A DNA stretch of 64,000 nucleotides from Rutidosis leptorrhynchoides. Lineage: Eukaryota; Streptophyta; Magnoliopsida; Asterales; Asteraceae. The translations under genes were made by a program, and so were the position numbers. Shown here in pieces: positions 1 to 10,541 of the stretch (position 1 is its first letter; each line of letters begins with the position of its first letter). The notes under the pieces are model-generated. The model was not told the origin of the DNA. It saw only the letters and a list, made by a program, of their open reading frames with translations, and made no database searches. The DNA lies in assembly GCF_046630445.1 (NCBI RefSeq), contig NC_092333.1:102646501-102710500 (forward strand), read 5' to 3'.

Positions 1-154
1 AATTAGATTTACGATAACGTTGTTCGAGTTGTTTAGCCTTGGTTAGGGTTTGATCAACGAGGTTTTTAACATCTGGAACGTAGTAATTTTGAGCGACATA
101 GATTCCGAACAAAGTTCCCGCAAAGAATGAGAAATTTCTGAATATTAAACCCAT
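1..154 (-). CDS. STMP1/DUF4535-like small mitochondrial membrane protein, N-terminal part (gene runs off the window)
   Basis: An ATG at 154-152 on the minus strand opens 51 codons without a stop to the window edge. The protein starts MGLIFRNFSFFAGTLFGIYV, continues AQNYYVPDVKNLVD, and ends in a basic, amphipathic stretch with QLEQRYRKS. Residues 3-22 form one hydrophobic helix. The pattern 'F..G...G.Y.AQNY.VP' followed by a short charged helix is the signature I know from the DUF4535 family, which includes animal short transmembrane mitochondrial protein 1 (STMP1/mitolamban, inner membrane). Plant members are about 60-100 residues, so most of the gene may be present. Function in plants is not established; inner mitochondrial membrane location is inferred from the family. 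No clear TATA box is visible upstream (155-330). Family assignment is from memory and moderately secure. Confidence 0.72.
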   Translation of the reverse strand, partial: MGLIFRNFSFFAGTLFGIYVAQNYYVPDVKNLVDQTLTKAKQLEQRYRKSN

Positions 155-505
155 TTTAAACAATTGATTAGGTTTTTAAGGAAACGTCAACAATGTGTAA
201 ATTCGTGGGTTTGATTGAAAACTTGTTGAAGAGAAAACGATGGAAGATGTTAAAATGTAAAATTAGGAATGTTGACTTTGACCTCTGTTTCTTGGGGCGG
301 AAGAAGGTTTTAAACTTTTTATCGCTTACATTTCCCTAAAATGTTAAAATCAATGTGCAATCCATATGTATGAGAATTTTTTCGTTTTTGGGCACCATCA
401 AATTTTATCATCCACCATCATTTGATTCTGTTATTCCAAATTATTCTTTAATAAACTATAACAAAATTATTATATATAAGTTATCATTAAGGGTAAATGA
501 GTATA
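155..505. other. intergenic, presumed 5' flank of the DUF4535-like gene
   Basis: AT-rich sequence holding the presumed leader and promoter of the minus-strand small gene. I see no coding signal, no convincing TATA box and no repeat ends here. Confidence 0.4.
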
Positions 506-513
506 TCTGGATG

Positions 514-907
514 CCAGGTTGCAAAATTCGCTATTGGGGAACTAATCAGTCGGAATTTTAAAAAGATTAATCGGATTATAATGTATACATTTAAATATTA
601 AATTTCAAAAATTATATGTGTAAATATAGAAAAAAACCATAAATATATAAATAAACTTTAACATAATTGTCTAAAAGTGTTCATTTTCCTTAAAAAAAAA
701 AAAAAACTATAAAATTCTAGTGCGAATTCATGTTAAAATGTTAATCATTTTTTTACTTTAACCGACTTTGATTACCAAATTCGATTTTGACCTATCAATT
801 GACATTGGCCGTTTAATTAAACAGATTTTTAAAAATCGGAACGGATTGCTCTTAAAAATGATTAATCGAAGATTAATCGGCGAATAATAGGGTTTTTTAC
901 AACACTG
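514..907. mobile_element. hAT-type MITE (394 bp) with 8-bp target-site duplication
   Basis: Both flanks carry tctggatg (506-513 and 908-915), an 8-bp target-site duplication as made by hAT transposases. The ends are ccaggttgcaaaa and, read inward from the other side, cagtgttgtaaaa, giving an imperfect terminal inverted repeat around gttg(c/t)aaaa. The interior is AT-rich with repeated ttaatcgg motifs near both ends and no coding capacity, so it is a non-autonomous MITE. A second hAT MITE with the same gttgcaaaa core sits at 60536-60973. Confidence 0.8.
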
Positions 908-1252
908 TCTGGATGGATCTAGTAAAACTCATGGTGGAAATATCAACCCCCTTTTACCATCATTCTTCATGTTAGTTTGGTTATTTCACATAGTTTTTGT
1001 TGTATTGTGGTGTTGTTTTGGATAGTTTTGTATTTGTTTGTATTTTAATTCGTATGCTTTTTCGTTTTCGTGTTAGCTCAGTTTGAGTTAACGTTTTTTT
1101 AATTTTTCTAGTTGGTCAACTCTTGTTGAGCCTTTAATGGTCATTTGATTTTATTGGTTTCTAAGATCTTTTTTTTTTTTTTTTTTTTTATTATTATTAT
1201 GTAGGCATGCTGAATTTTAATAATATTTGTTATTTAAGCTAAAAAGAATTAT

Positions 1253-1740
1253 TATTTTTTTTTTTTAAAGCAGCATAATATATATATGAAAAAACTCAAA
1301 AGTACAATACAACACCACCCCATGAACAAAGAAGGGGGGAACTCAAAGAAGGAGCAGAACACCTAACATAAACTCACATGCTAATTACATAAACTCTAAT
1401 GCTAATTAACAAGAAGTTAAGTAACAAATCAAATGACTACGGATTGAGGATTGTGAAGCCATGAATGTCAATCAATAGTATTTGCTTTGCTCCTTTTCGC
1501 AATCCATTCAAATGTTTTTGTTTGTATTTCGCACAATGCCACGGGAGTAGTCCAACACTTTTTATTGAAAACCATTTGATTCCTATTACTCCAAATAAGA
1601 TATCCACATGACCACAAAACCGCTTGCCAAATTTTCGCACCGATATCCGACATCGCAATACTAGAGTTACCAAGGAAAATCAAGATAATGATTGCATTTA
1701 AAGTTATTGCAACAACCAGTCTCAAACCGTTTTATGGTCT
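1253..1740 (-). pseudogene. 5'-truncated LINE (L1-type) 3' end
   Basis: On the minus strand the sequence encodes a stretch containing GAKIWQAVLWSCGYLIWSNR and KTFEWIAKRSK, the region after the zinc-binding reverse-transcriptase domain (zf-RVT) at the C-terminus of plant L1 ORF2. The same segment recurs in the LINE tail at 31590-32405 (KKIWHAIEWISAYYIWKNRN, KSFEWISLRS). The reading frame is interrupted. A poly(A) run (T-run on the plus strand at about 1252-1267) marks the 3' end. The 5' end is truncated near 1740. I could not find a clean target-site duplication. Confidence 0.7.
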
Positions 1741-1899
1741 TATGGAAAAAAAAATTTATGAATTCTTTTTATAAATTTAGCTAAAATTATAATAGTGACT
1801 AGCTAATATTTTCTAATTATAAAAGTTGAAACTAAGAAATATCAAGCAAGTTCGTTGATTTAAATATAGAGGGTGAATTGGATATAATATTAGAGACAC

Positions 1900-2212
1900 C
1901 ATTGCATACTTGTCTCAGTGGTATCCCAACATCTTGTGTGTGAGGCTTGGAGTTTAGGTCATGAGTTCGAGGCTCGCTTTGCTCATCCTATTAATCAATC
2001 CGCCTTAAAGATGGAGCTCCAGATTAACCCTAGGGGTTTTCTCCCGAATCCATTCAGGATTCAAACCCGGTCAGCCGTCCGCCTGTACCTCGGATGGTTT
2101 AAGGATCGGGTTCCTGTAATGTGATTCGGGTTTTCTCCCGAAAGTGCGTGCGTACGTGGCAAATGAGAGTATTCGATACCGACTAATTGCCTTTCAAGAA
2201 AAGAGGTACATA
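1900..2212 (+). mobile_element. tRNA-derived SINE (putative)
   Basis: The stretch begins with a degenerate polymerase III A-box-like sequence (tgtctcagtggtatcc, 1911-1926). About 50 bp downstream is a B-box-like sequence (gagttcgaggc, 1963-1973), the arrangement of a tRNA-derived SINE head. The body is GC-richer than its surroundings, contains the repeated phrase gggttttctcccgaa, and ends near ctttcaagaaaag. No tRNA cloverleaf can be folded, so it is not a tRNA gene. Exact ends and target-site duplication are uncertain. Confidence 0.55.
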
Positions 2213-3165
<953 letters not shown>

Positions 3166-3199
3166 GGGTAACATTCTTGTGAAAACGTTCTGATTTTAT

Positions 3200-3725
3200 A
3201 TGTATATTTTTTTGAACGGCGAAAGAGAAACTTTATAAAAAAAACTAGCAACAAGCTAGAACAAAATATAGTACAACAAGAACAAAAAAATAAGGAAAAT
3301 TACATACAAGCCATTGGATAATCCACACGTCCCAGCTGATCCTATGTTTTGATGTTCTAGCACCAATCCAAGAGAAAGAATGAGCATATATACTATCGAG
3401 GATCCGATTCCTTTTGAATGTTTTATCGCCAAGAGTATTAGAGTCTGTTCCCCAGTTTTTTTTATAAAAGAAATGAAATGAAAGGAAGAGGAATGAAGGG
3501 AAGGGATTTCAAATCCTTCCAATTTGGAAAAAAGAGATGAATAGTAAAATATCCATCCATTCCCTTTCTTTTCTTTCTTGTCAAAACTTAGAAACGCATT
3601 TGTGATTTTGATTTCTTTCCAAATCAATTCCTCTCCAAATAACATCTCTGGAACAGAGCCTTATTGTTGCGAAAGTTCCAAAGAGTCCAATGTTTTGTTA
3701 ACACAATCCTAGGTTTTGTGATGTT
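3200..3725 (-). pseudogene. second LINE (L1-type) 3' fragment, split by a MITE
   Basis: Minus-strand translation right of the inserted MITE gives ...HWTLWNFRNN; left of it the frame continues NTLGDKTFKRNRILDSI and SWIGARTSKHRISWDVW. This is the C-terminal end of plant L1 ORF2 (zf-RVT and tail). A plus-strand T-run near 3205-3214 is consistent with a short poly(A) 3' end. Removing the MITE and one copy of its TTA duplication restores continuous coding, so the LINE was there first. The fragment is 5'-truncated and not functional. Confidence 0.65.
3441..3660. mobile_element. PIF/Harbinger (Tourist-like) MITE inserted in the LINE
   Basis: The 220-bp element has ends gagtctgttcc and ggaacagagcc, an 11-bp imperfect terminal inverted repeat, flanked by TTA on both sides (3438-3440 and 3661-3663), the TSD typical of PIF/Harbinger transposition. 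The interior is purine-rich on one side and pyrimidine-rich on the other (aaatccttcc and complementary motifs) and does not code. Confidence 0.75.
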
Positions 3726-3798
3726 TTTGTCGTTTGCTGTTGGGGGTGTAGGGCAGATCCTGCCCCTTGTATTGTATTCGTTTTTTCATGATATAAAA

Positions 3799-4558
3799 CT
3801 AGTATGATATGCCCGCGCGATGCAGCGGGGTTTTTCGGGTTGCATATTCATATTTATAGTAACGTTATGTATGTACATAATTAAATACGCGTTGATGCGG
3901 GTGTGTTTGGATGCACGTGGTTAGTACTTAATGGCCTACACGTTTTTAACGTCATGAAAAAACCGAGTAAAAAAGGGGGACGAAACCATCGATATGATGT
4001 AGTTAGTTTGAGTTGTTTATGAAGTATATGTGTGTATATATATGTATGAAAGATAACCCAAAATGTTTAGCATTTTTTTAAAAAACGTCCGTTTCGCGTA
4101 TAGTTAGTTGCGTTGTGTTTGTAGAATTATTTCGAGTTGAACGGTGGTGTCGGAAAAAATTAACTCGTGTCGAGTGGGAAGATACGGCCCGTTAAAATAT
4201 TGAGTGGAGTTTGTTTAAAGTTTTTTAATAAAATAATAAGTTTACGTGTTATACCCATGAAGAAGTTGCAGATTGGACCATAGTTTAGAGGGCGAATCTG
4301 TAATTTTTTGTTAGGTGTCGTGTGAAAAGCTGGAAATGGCCAATACGATCGAAAATCTGACCACAATTAGTGTGTAGAAGAAATTAAATTAATAATTAAT
4401 TAATTAATAATTAATTAATAATTAATTAATTAATTAATTAACTAATTAATAATAATTAATAATTAATAATTAACAATTAATAATTAACAATTAATTAATA
4501 ACTCAATTTTGATAATAATAATAAATAAATAATAAATAATAAATAAATAAATAAAAGA
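3799..4558 (-). mobile_element. Helitron-like element, 3' terminus clear, 5' end uncertain
   Basis: On the minus strand a GC-rich hairpin (cccgc-tgcatc-gcgcggg, 3811-3830) is followed after nine bases by CTAG at 802-799 of the 3.7-3.8 kb block (3802-3799) and then T. A hairpin 10-12 bp before CTRR-T is the diagnostic Helitron 3' end. The 5' TC end is not certain; a candidate lies near 4558 at the edge of the AT repeat. No Rep/helicase coding, so it would be non-autonomous. Confidence 0.45.
4383..4557. repeat. low-complexity (TAAT)n/(AATA)n tract
   Basis: About 175 bp built from aattaatt and aataaata units, just upstream of the TFIIE-alpha gene and possibly part of its nucleosome-poor upstream region. 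Confidence 0.9.
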
Positions 4559-4815
4559 TCGGTCTTTCACCCCGTAACTTTGAAGCCAACTCTATATATC
4601 TCCAACCGAAATCCAAACCGGTCTATGCACATTCGACCAATTGAAGATCGAAAATAACACGAATTGAGTCACGGGGCAGGCAGTGAATGAACGCATGCGC
4701 AACATCAAACATCAAACATCAAATACTCTCTCTCTCTCTAATAAGATTCAACGGACAAATCCTCAAACCGTATCAATCAATCAGTTCTTCATTCTGATAT
4801 ATACAATATACAATT

Positions 4816-7800
4816 ATGAGTGACATGAGTATCGAGCCATTTAACAAGTAAATATCTTTTTTTTTCTCAATCATCCTTTATAATTTCAATAAAACATTAG
4901 GGTTTAACTAATGTTTTAATACATACGATCGATTAATTGATCATAGATTGGTGAAGTTGGCGGCTAGGGCTTTTTATGATGATATTACAACAAAAGGAGA
5001 TAATCAACCCAAATCAGGAAAAAGCGATAATAGAGGAATTGCTGTTGTTGTTCTTGATGCCCTAACAAGGTTTTTTTTTTTTTTTTCATTTAATTTTCTG
5101 TTCTCATATATTCCAAAATTGAAATTTTATAGTAATTGATTATTACACTTATGCAATGTAAAGTTAGATTTTTGATGTGAAATATTGGTGTTTTGTTTAT
5201 GATCACCTATTAATCGCTCCTGCCACACGTAAAATTTTGATTTTTTTTTTCACGTGAAGTACTGCTTTTAAGTGGAGCCATAAACTCTATTTTGTCTGTG
5301 CATTGGGCTTTCTATAGTGTTCTGTGATTGCATAAAGATAACCAAACCTAGCCATCTTATTGTTTATATCAAGTGACTCAGTTGATGGTATTAATAGAAG
5401 CATTGCAATATAATAGTGATGTTCAGTACCTCGATAAGATGAACTAAGTACTGATGATAAGTATTATTTTGAAGGAACGTTAATATAATTAATAGCATAC
5501 ATGAACTAGAGGTGTTAAATGAGAAGCTCCCTTTGCTTTTCACGAAACGTTTTGCTAACGTTAAATAGTTTTTTTAGCTTGCTTGACTGATTTTTCTACT
5601 TGTAATCTTTTGATTACCGTGTTTCTCCTTTTGTTATCATTCTAGCATTTTTGCTCTGTTATTGTAGATGTCAATGGGTACGAGAAGAAGATTTGGCAAA
5701 AGATTTAAAGTTGCACTTAAAACAACTTAGAAGAACGTTGCGGTTTTTTGAAGAAGAAAAGCTAGTCACCAGGGATCATAGAAAAGAGGTTATCTTCATA
5801 TGTGGACAACATATTTAATAATGCAAATTACATATTTTTTTTATTTACTGTATTTTCGTTTATGTTTATTACAGACCGTAAAGGGTGCATGTGCAAAAGC
5901 CTATAGTGCTGCAATTGCAGCCACTGCTGAAAATCTTAATGGAAGAGAAGGCGAAGAAAAGATCAAACTGCAGACTCATTCTTATTGTTGTCTTGATTAT
6001 GCACAGGTTAATCTTTTTTTAAAAAAAATATCACATCTGCCTTTAATTCTGTTATAAAGATTATAAAGAAAGATGATAGCTTTGTTATAATTAATGATGA
6101 ACTTGTGGCAGATACACGATGTTGTGAGATACAGACTGCACCGGATGAAAAAGAAGTTAAAAGATGAATTAGACAACAAAAATACAGTACAGGAATACGT
6201 GTGCCCGAAGTGTGGAAAAAGGTTTGATTATTTTATTGCTTTATTTATACATGGAAGTGTTTATTTATATTCATTAAGAATCGAAGTTGAAGAAGTTAAT
6301 TTTTTTTTTTTTGTCCAGATATAATGTGTGGGATGCTATTCGATTGAAATCTGATGAAGACGCCTCTTTTCATTGTGAAAGTTGCAAGACAGAATTAGTA
6401 GCAGAAAGTGACAAATTAGCTTCTCAAGATATCGGAGATGGTGACGATAACGCACGAAGAAGACGTCGTGAGAAATTGCGGGATTTGCTTCAGAAGTTGG
6501 AGGTATCTTTATTGTAAGAGTATGTGTTCTGCTGTGAAAAAAGAAAATCTATTATTGGTCAATAACTTAATTGCTTTTAGAATGCAAATCTAAGGGGTTG
6601 TTTAGCTTTTTTTGTATTAAGTTATGTTTCCATTTGCCTCTGTTTGGGAAGGGGTGTCGAAGGGGTGTCTGATTCTATGTCTCTTAGAAACAGACCAAAT
6701 TTCTGATTAAGTGACAAAGAAACTACAGTTTTACTTACTGAATTAAGAACTGTACAGTGGAAAGTAAAAAGTACCTCTTAATGTCTACCAAATCTTGTAA
6801 CTGGTTTAGTTATCTGATTCGAAGTCAGTTCAATTGATTTGGTGTTAAAAAATGCAGGTAGAACTGAAACCTTTGACAGATCTGCTTAGCAGAGTAAAAG
6901 ACCTTGATGCCCCTGATTATGGAACTCTTCAAGCATGGGAACTTAGAGCGAGTACGGTTGCACGTGTGTCTAATTCTGATGATCCAAATGCTAATGATTC
7001 TTCTAGAACCGGACAGAGTGGAACATTTATGCCATTTCTTGGAGAGACACAAGTAAATCCTTTTTTTTTTTTTTTTTCCTTTTTATAGATAGTTAAGATT
7101 TTCTTGTACTTGTTTATATATAAGAAGTATTAAATACGATCACAAAATTTGTTTTATTACAATGAAAGTGTAACCTCATTTATTATAGTGATTTAGGAGG
7201 TTTTATGTGGTGAAGACACATCAATCGGTTTTCTGATTCACCGGACCTGCTTTTTTTCTAGTTGAATCTGTTAGCTTAACTGTTTGATCTATTAGATATC
7301 AAACATAACCCAAATCAACCTATGTATGTGTCAAAATGGCCACATATACGAACAGGGTCAAACATGTTGAACTGCGCATGCCAAATTATGCCGTAAAGGT
7401 AGTCTTTATTATTATACAGTAACACATTGTATAATAGCTGGCTAAACATATGAAAAACTTGTAACAAATTTTCCAGCTTAATAATATCTAGAAGATCCAT
7501 TAATGGTAAGGGGAGTAAAAATTAAAACAAATGAAACAGGTTTAGTATATACGTAATACAATGGATTAGAAACAATGATACCATTAAATGAGCAGTATTG
7601 CATTATTAAAACCCTTGTATTAGTTAATTAGTTATAAAATAATATAATATATAATATATAATAATATATAAATCATGTTAACAGGTTGAAGTGTCATTTT
7701 CTGGTGTGGAGGAAAAAGGAGAGATCAAATCCGAAAATTCGCCGATGCAAGTTTTCCCGCCTTGGTTGATTAAAGAAGAAATGAACCTTACAAACGATCA

Positions 7801-8136
7801 GCGCGGTATAAAACAAGAATCAAATACGGAGGAAACATCTGCTGCATCTATCGATCAGAAAGATGAGAAAAAGACTCTTCAGGCTAGTCCGATAATTAGA
7901 TTGGTTACTTTTTTTTTTTTATAATTATCATGTACATTATACTCGTTGAAGAATTCGCATATAAGGCTGCTTTACTCCTCCAGAGGCAAAAAGAGCAAGA
8001 AGAAGTCACTCAAAGGGAGCAAAGCTTCATCATCTAATAATAATAATAACTCTGATGATGTCGAACACTCAAATTCTAGAAAACGCAAACATGATGATGA
8101 TGATGATGATGTTGAATGGGAAGAGACTCCTACTGC

Positions 8137-8188
<52 letters not shown>

Positions 8189-8472
8189 TTATCTTTTTAA
8201 GAAGTGGCTTTCTGGGATAATAGTATATTTTATTTCTTGTTTTGGTTTTTGCAGTTGGGGGTTTTACGGTGGACTTGAACGTTGAAGCAGCGGAGCAGCC
8301 TTCACGAGACGATGAAGATGACGATGGTGGCATTGAATGGGAAGAGGGTGTGTCATTTTACTCGAACATCTTATTGAAGGATGCGTGAGGGAAAACGAGA
8401 AGGTAGGCATCGTATAAATATAAAAAATGTTTTGTTGCAGAGCGAGATATAGAAAGGATGTACTACTGGTAG
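4816..8472 (+). CDS. TFIIE-alpha (GTF2E1 homologue): transcription factor IIE subunit alpha (11 exons; apparent 1-bp frameshift in exon 9)
   Basis: Large subunit of the general transcription factor TFIIE, which joins the RNA polymerase II pre-initiation complex in the nucleus and recruits and stimulates TFIIH. Exons read by me: 4816-4847, 4947-5069, 5668-5788, 5875-6006, 6112-6221, 6319-6502, 6858-7052, 7685-7886, 7952-8138, 8255-8347, 8441-8472, all GT-AG. The protein starts MSDMSIEPFNKLVKLAARAF. A winged-helix region covers roughly residues 1-115 (ALTRCQWVREEDLAKDL, RRTLRFFEEEKLVTRDH). The zinc ribbon is Cys167/170 and Cys192/195, with the usual 21-residue gap. Next come DDNARRRRREKL, MPFLGET, PPWLIKEEMNLT and acidic DDVEWEE / IEWEE tail motifs. 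Total coding is 1411 nt, one base over a multiple of three. The frame of the conserved AALL-QRQKEQEE segment meets TAA at 8035-8037 (about 394 residues), while the SDDVEHSNSRKRK-acidic tail lies one base on, which fits one extra T at 8026-8027. The exon 8/9 junction (65-bp intron, weak donor) and the last splice are tentative; an unspliced stop would be at 8386-8388. Confidence 0.9.
6592..6785. repeat. MITE-like repeat in TFIIE-alpha intron 6
   Basis: Part of intron 6 (about 6625-6725) matches, in inverted orientation, the sequence at about 8760-8850 downstream of the same gene. Shared blocks include gtttccatttg, ggtgtctgatt and gaaacagacca. The start ggggttgtttagctt resembles the ggcctgtttactt end of the downstream copy. 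Likely two copies of one small DNA-transposon family; ends and TSD not resolved. Confidence 0.5.
8140..8185. repeat. (TA)n microsatellite abutting a splice donor of TFIIE-alpha
   Basis: Twenty-three TA units begin at the first bases of intron 9; the donor GT at 8139-8140 is the start of the repeat. Confidence 0.9.
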
Positions 8473-8721
8473 TAAATTGGATTTGGATATATAAATTATT
8501 ATTCTTGTGCTGGGAACAATATCCAAGGTACTCATCATTCATTTTTAGCAGCAAGTTAAACATTAAGAATATATATGCATTCGGATTGAATAATGTCTAT
8601 TTTGTTCCTCCTCTTCATACTTCCTGCAACTGCTTCTGGAATCATTTGGGAGATGATCATCTTTCCGTAATACCTTCGCACAGAAGGAACATAAAAACAT
8701 CTAATAACAGACTTGAACTTA

Positions 8722-8852
8722 AGGGCCTGTTTACTTACCACTTAATGGTCTGTTTCGGTATTTTTTTCACTAATATGAAAATTGGTCTGTTTCCAGGAGA
8801 CATGGAATCAGACACTCCTCTATAATAGAAGACAAATGGAAACAAAGTCAAA
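8722..8852. repeat. MITE-like repeat 3' of TFIIE-alpha
   Basis: Begins ggcctgtttacttacc and holds the inverted counterpart of the intron-6 repeat (see 6592-6785). No coding. It bounds the 3' untranslated region of TFIIE-alpha, which probably ends before it. Confidence 0.45.
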
Positions 8853-8880
8853 TTACAAAAAAAATAAAAAATAAATAAAA

Positions 8881-9366
8881 AAAATATCATAGCTCCTTGC
8901 TCATGAACCAAAACAAGAAGATCTTTAAATATATCGCGATTTGATTTTGAATTTACTGTATTCCTTGTTCTCGTTCTTCAATAAATGCCTTGTCGAATGC
9001 CATCTCATTGTCCAATAACAAAACCTCTGCAAACAAAGGCAGTTAAGAACACACCATACGTTGAGAAGAGACACTCGTATGGTTGACTTAAGTCAAAGTC
9101 GAAGACCAGAAAACAAAAGCTAACCTTCTAGATTCCACTAGAAGAGCACGCTTATCCATATCACTGGCTGCATCGCTGTACATATAAGATCAGGACTAAA
9201 CTCCGTATTTGTACACTTTAAATACATATTCACAATGAAAAAAATATAATAAACCCAATTACGTAGCTATTAGTTACCGGTAACGTACCTTGATGGAAGA
9301 ACAGCTCGAGGAACAAAAGGAGTGTATATCTTCACCGATTGGCCAATATGTAGTCTCATCTTGTGC
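8881..9366 (-). pseudogene. syntaxin SYP2-type (Qa-SNARE) pseudogene fragment with introns
   Basis: Three minus-strand exon remnants in the correct order match plant vacuolar/prevacuolar syntaxins SYP21/SYP22: 9366-9289 (YTPFVPRAVLPS), 9175-9125 (SDMDKRALLVESR) and 9026-8881 (EVLLLDNEMAF, FIEEREQGIQ, then IFKDLLVLVHEQGAMI in another frame). The two introns (9288-9176 and 9124-9027) still have GT-AG ends, so this is a segmental duplicate, not a retrocopy. It is dead: the 9124-9027 junction does not keep frame, a stop (TAA where family members have Glu) follows EEREQGIQ, and a length change precedes IFKDLLV. The N-terminal Habc part, SNARE motif and membrane anchor are missing. In the living family these proteins drive fusion at the vacuole and prevacuole. 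High confidence in homology. Confidence 0.82.
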
Positions 9367-10455
9367 CTATCAAATGCGTACAATAATAAAACGTGTACAA
9401 TAATATCTTGACATTTGGGGAAAAAAACGCATAACTTGCCCATCTAAAGTGGTTACATGTTTTCAACAAGTCCGAATACAACTAGAGCTTAAGCTTCAAT
9501 GATATCAGATCCCCAAATCGACTTTTAAGATTATATGAACTCACTATATTCATTTTCCACATATCGACTCTTAAGATACAATCGTTTACTAGCTCATGAT
9601 GTTCCACATCAATCAATCAATAGTTCAATACCTATAACAACTCAAATCTTATAAACTTAGCTACGTTTGATCAATTTCAGATAGTAGCTCTTAATACTTT
9701 CTTTAGTTAACGCAAAAATACACTTGTAACGTTAAATTTTGAAAATCAACATACAATTTAAATTATGATTTTTGTTTCGACAATCCAATTCCCAAGCCTA
9801 TATAATTAGCTACTTCATAAATAATTCTAGCTTTCATAATTCAATTATACATCAGATACGCCTACTATCTGCAAATTACACATGAAATAGTTAACATTTC
9901 AACAAAATGATAATCTAACTATTCAGCACATACTTATACAACACGCAATTCAGATTAACAACAACAGTGTTAATCTGGAAGATTCCAGAAGCAATAGCTT
10001 GAGTCGGATCTTGATCGCGTGATTATTGCTTTGTTTGATCTGTTTATTGTTATGTCAGGACTCAGGATAACTTGTGATCGTATGATTCTTGTTTGGACTC
10101 GTAATTCTTAAAACCCTTTCATTTTAACTTGAGGCTCGGACTTAAAACATCTTACAAGAAACAATTATGTTTGGACTCGTAACTTGTGGTATGAATTATG
10201 TTTTTTCATGTCATCGTAACCGTAAACTAGACAACAAAATTAAATCAATTTAGTCAATAAATAAAAACAAATAATTTGAATTTGTGTTATATTGACTAAA
10301 TTTGAACACGTTCCAATAATTTGGCCAATTTGTTAGGTAGCCCATCTCCATCATCCAAAGACCAATTGGCTAGTAAATTAATCACTTGATAGTATAACAA
10401 CCACACAATAATGAACTTATAATTGCTTGGAAACTAGCTGAAAATTTCATTTTGT
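9367..10455. other. intergenic between the syntaxin pseudogene and the membrane-protein gene
   Basis: AT-rich; may include further decayed 5' sequence of the syntaxin copy but I cannot recognise exons. No RNA gene or transposon ends seen. Confidence 0.4.
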
Positions 10456-10459
10456 CGGT

Positions 10460-10467
10460 TATATAAC
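10460..10467 (+). promoter_or_regulatory. TATA box of the 772-residue membrane protein gene
   Basis: tatataac lies 82 bp before the ATG at 10542, followed by a C- and A-rich leader, the usual plant arrangement (start of transcription about 30 bp downstream). Confidence 0.55.
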
Positions 10468-10541
10468 TTCAAGAGCAACATAAACAATATTCTTCCCAAA
10501 ACCAATATTCTTGATCTTCTTCCCCTGACTAAAACCAAACC

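Noticed and set aside
1911-1975. tRNA gene
   Set aside because: A and B boxes are present but no cloverleaf folds; fits a SINE head.
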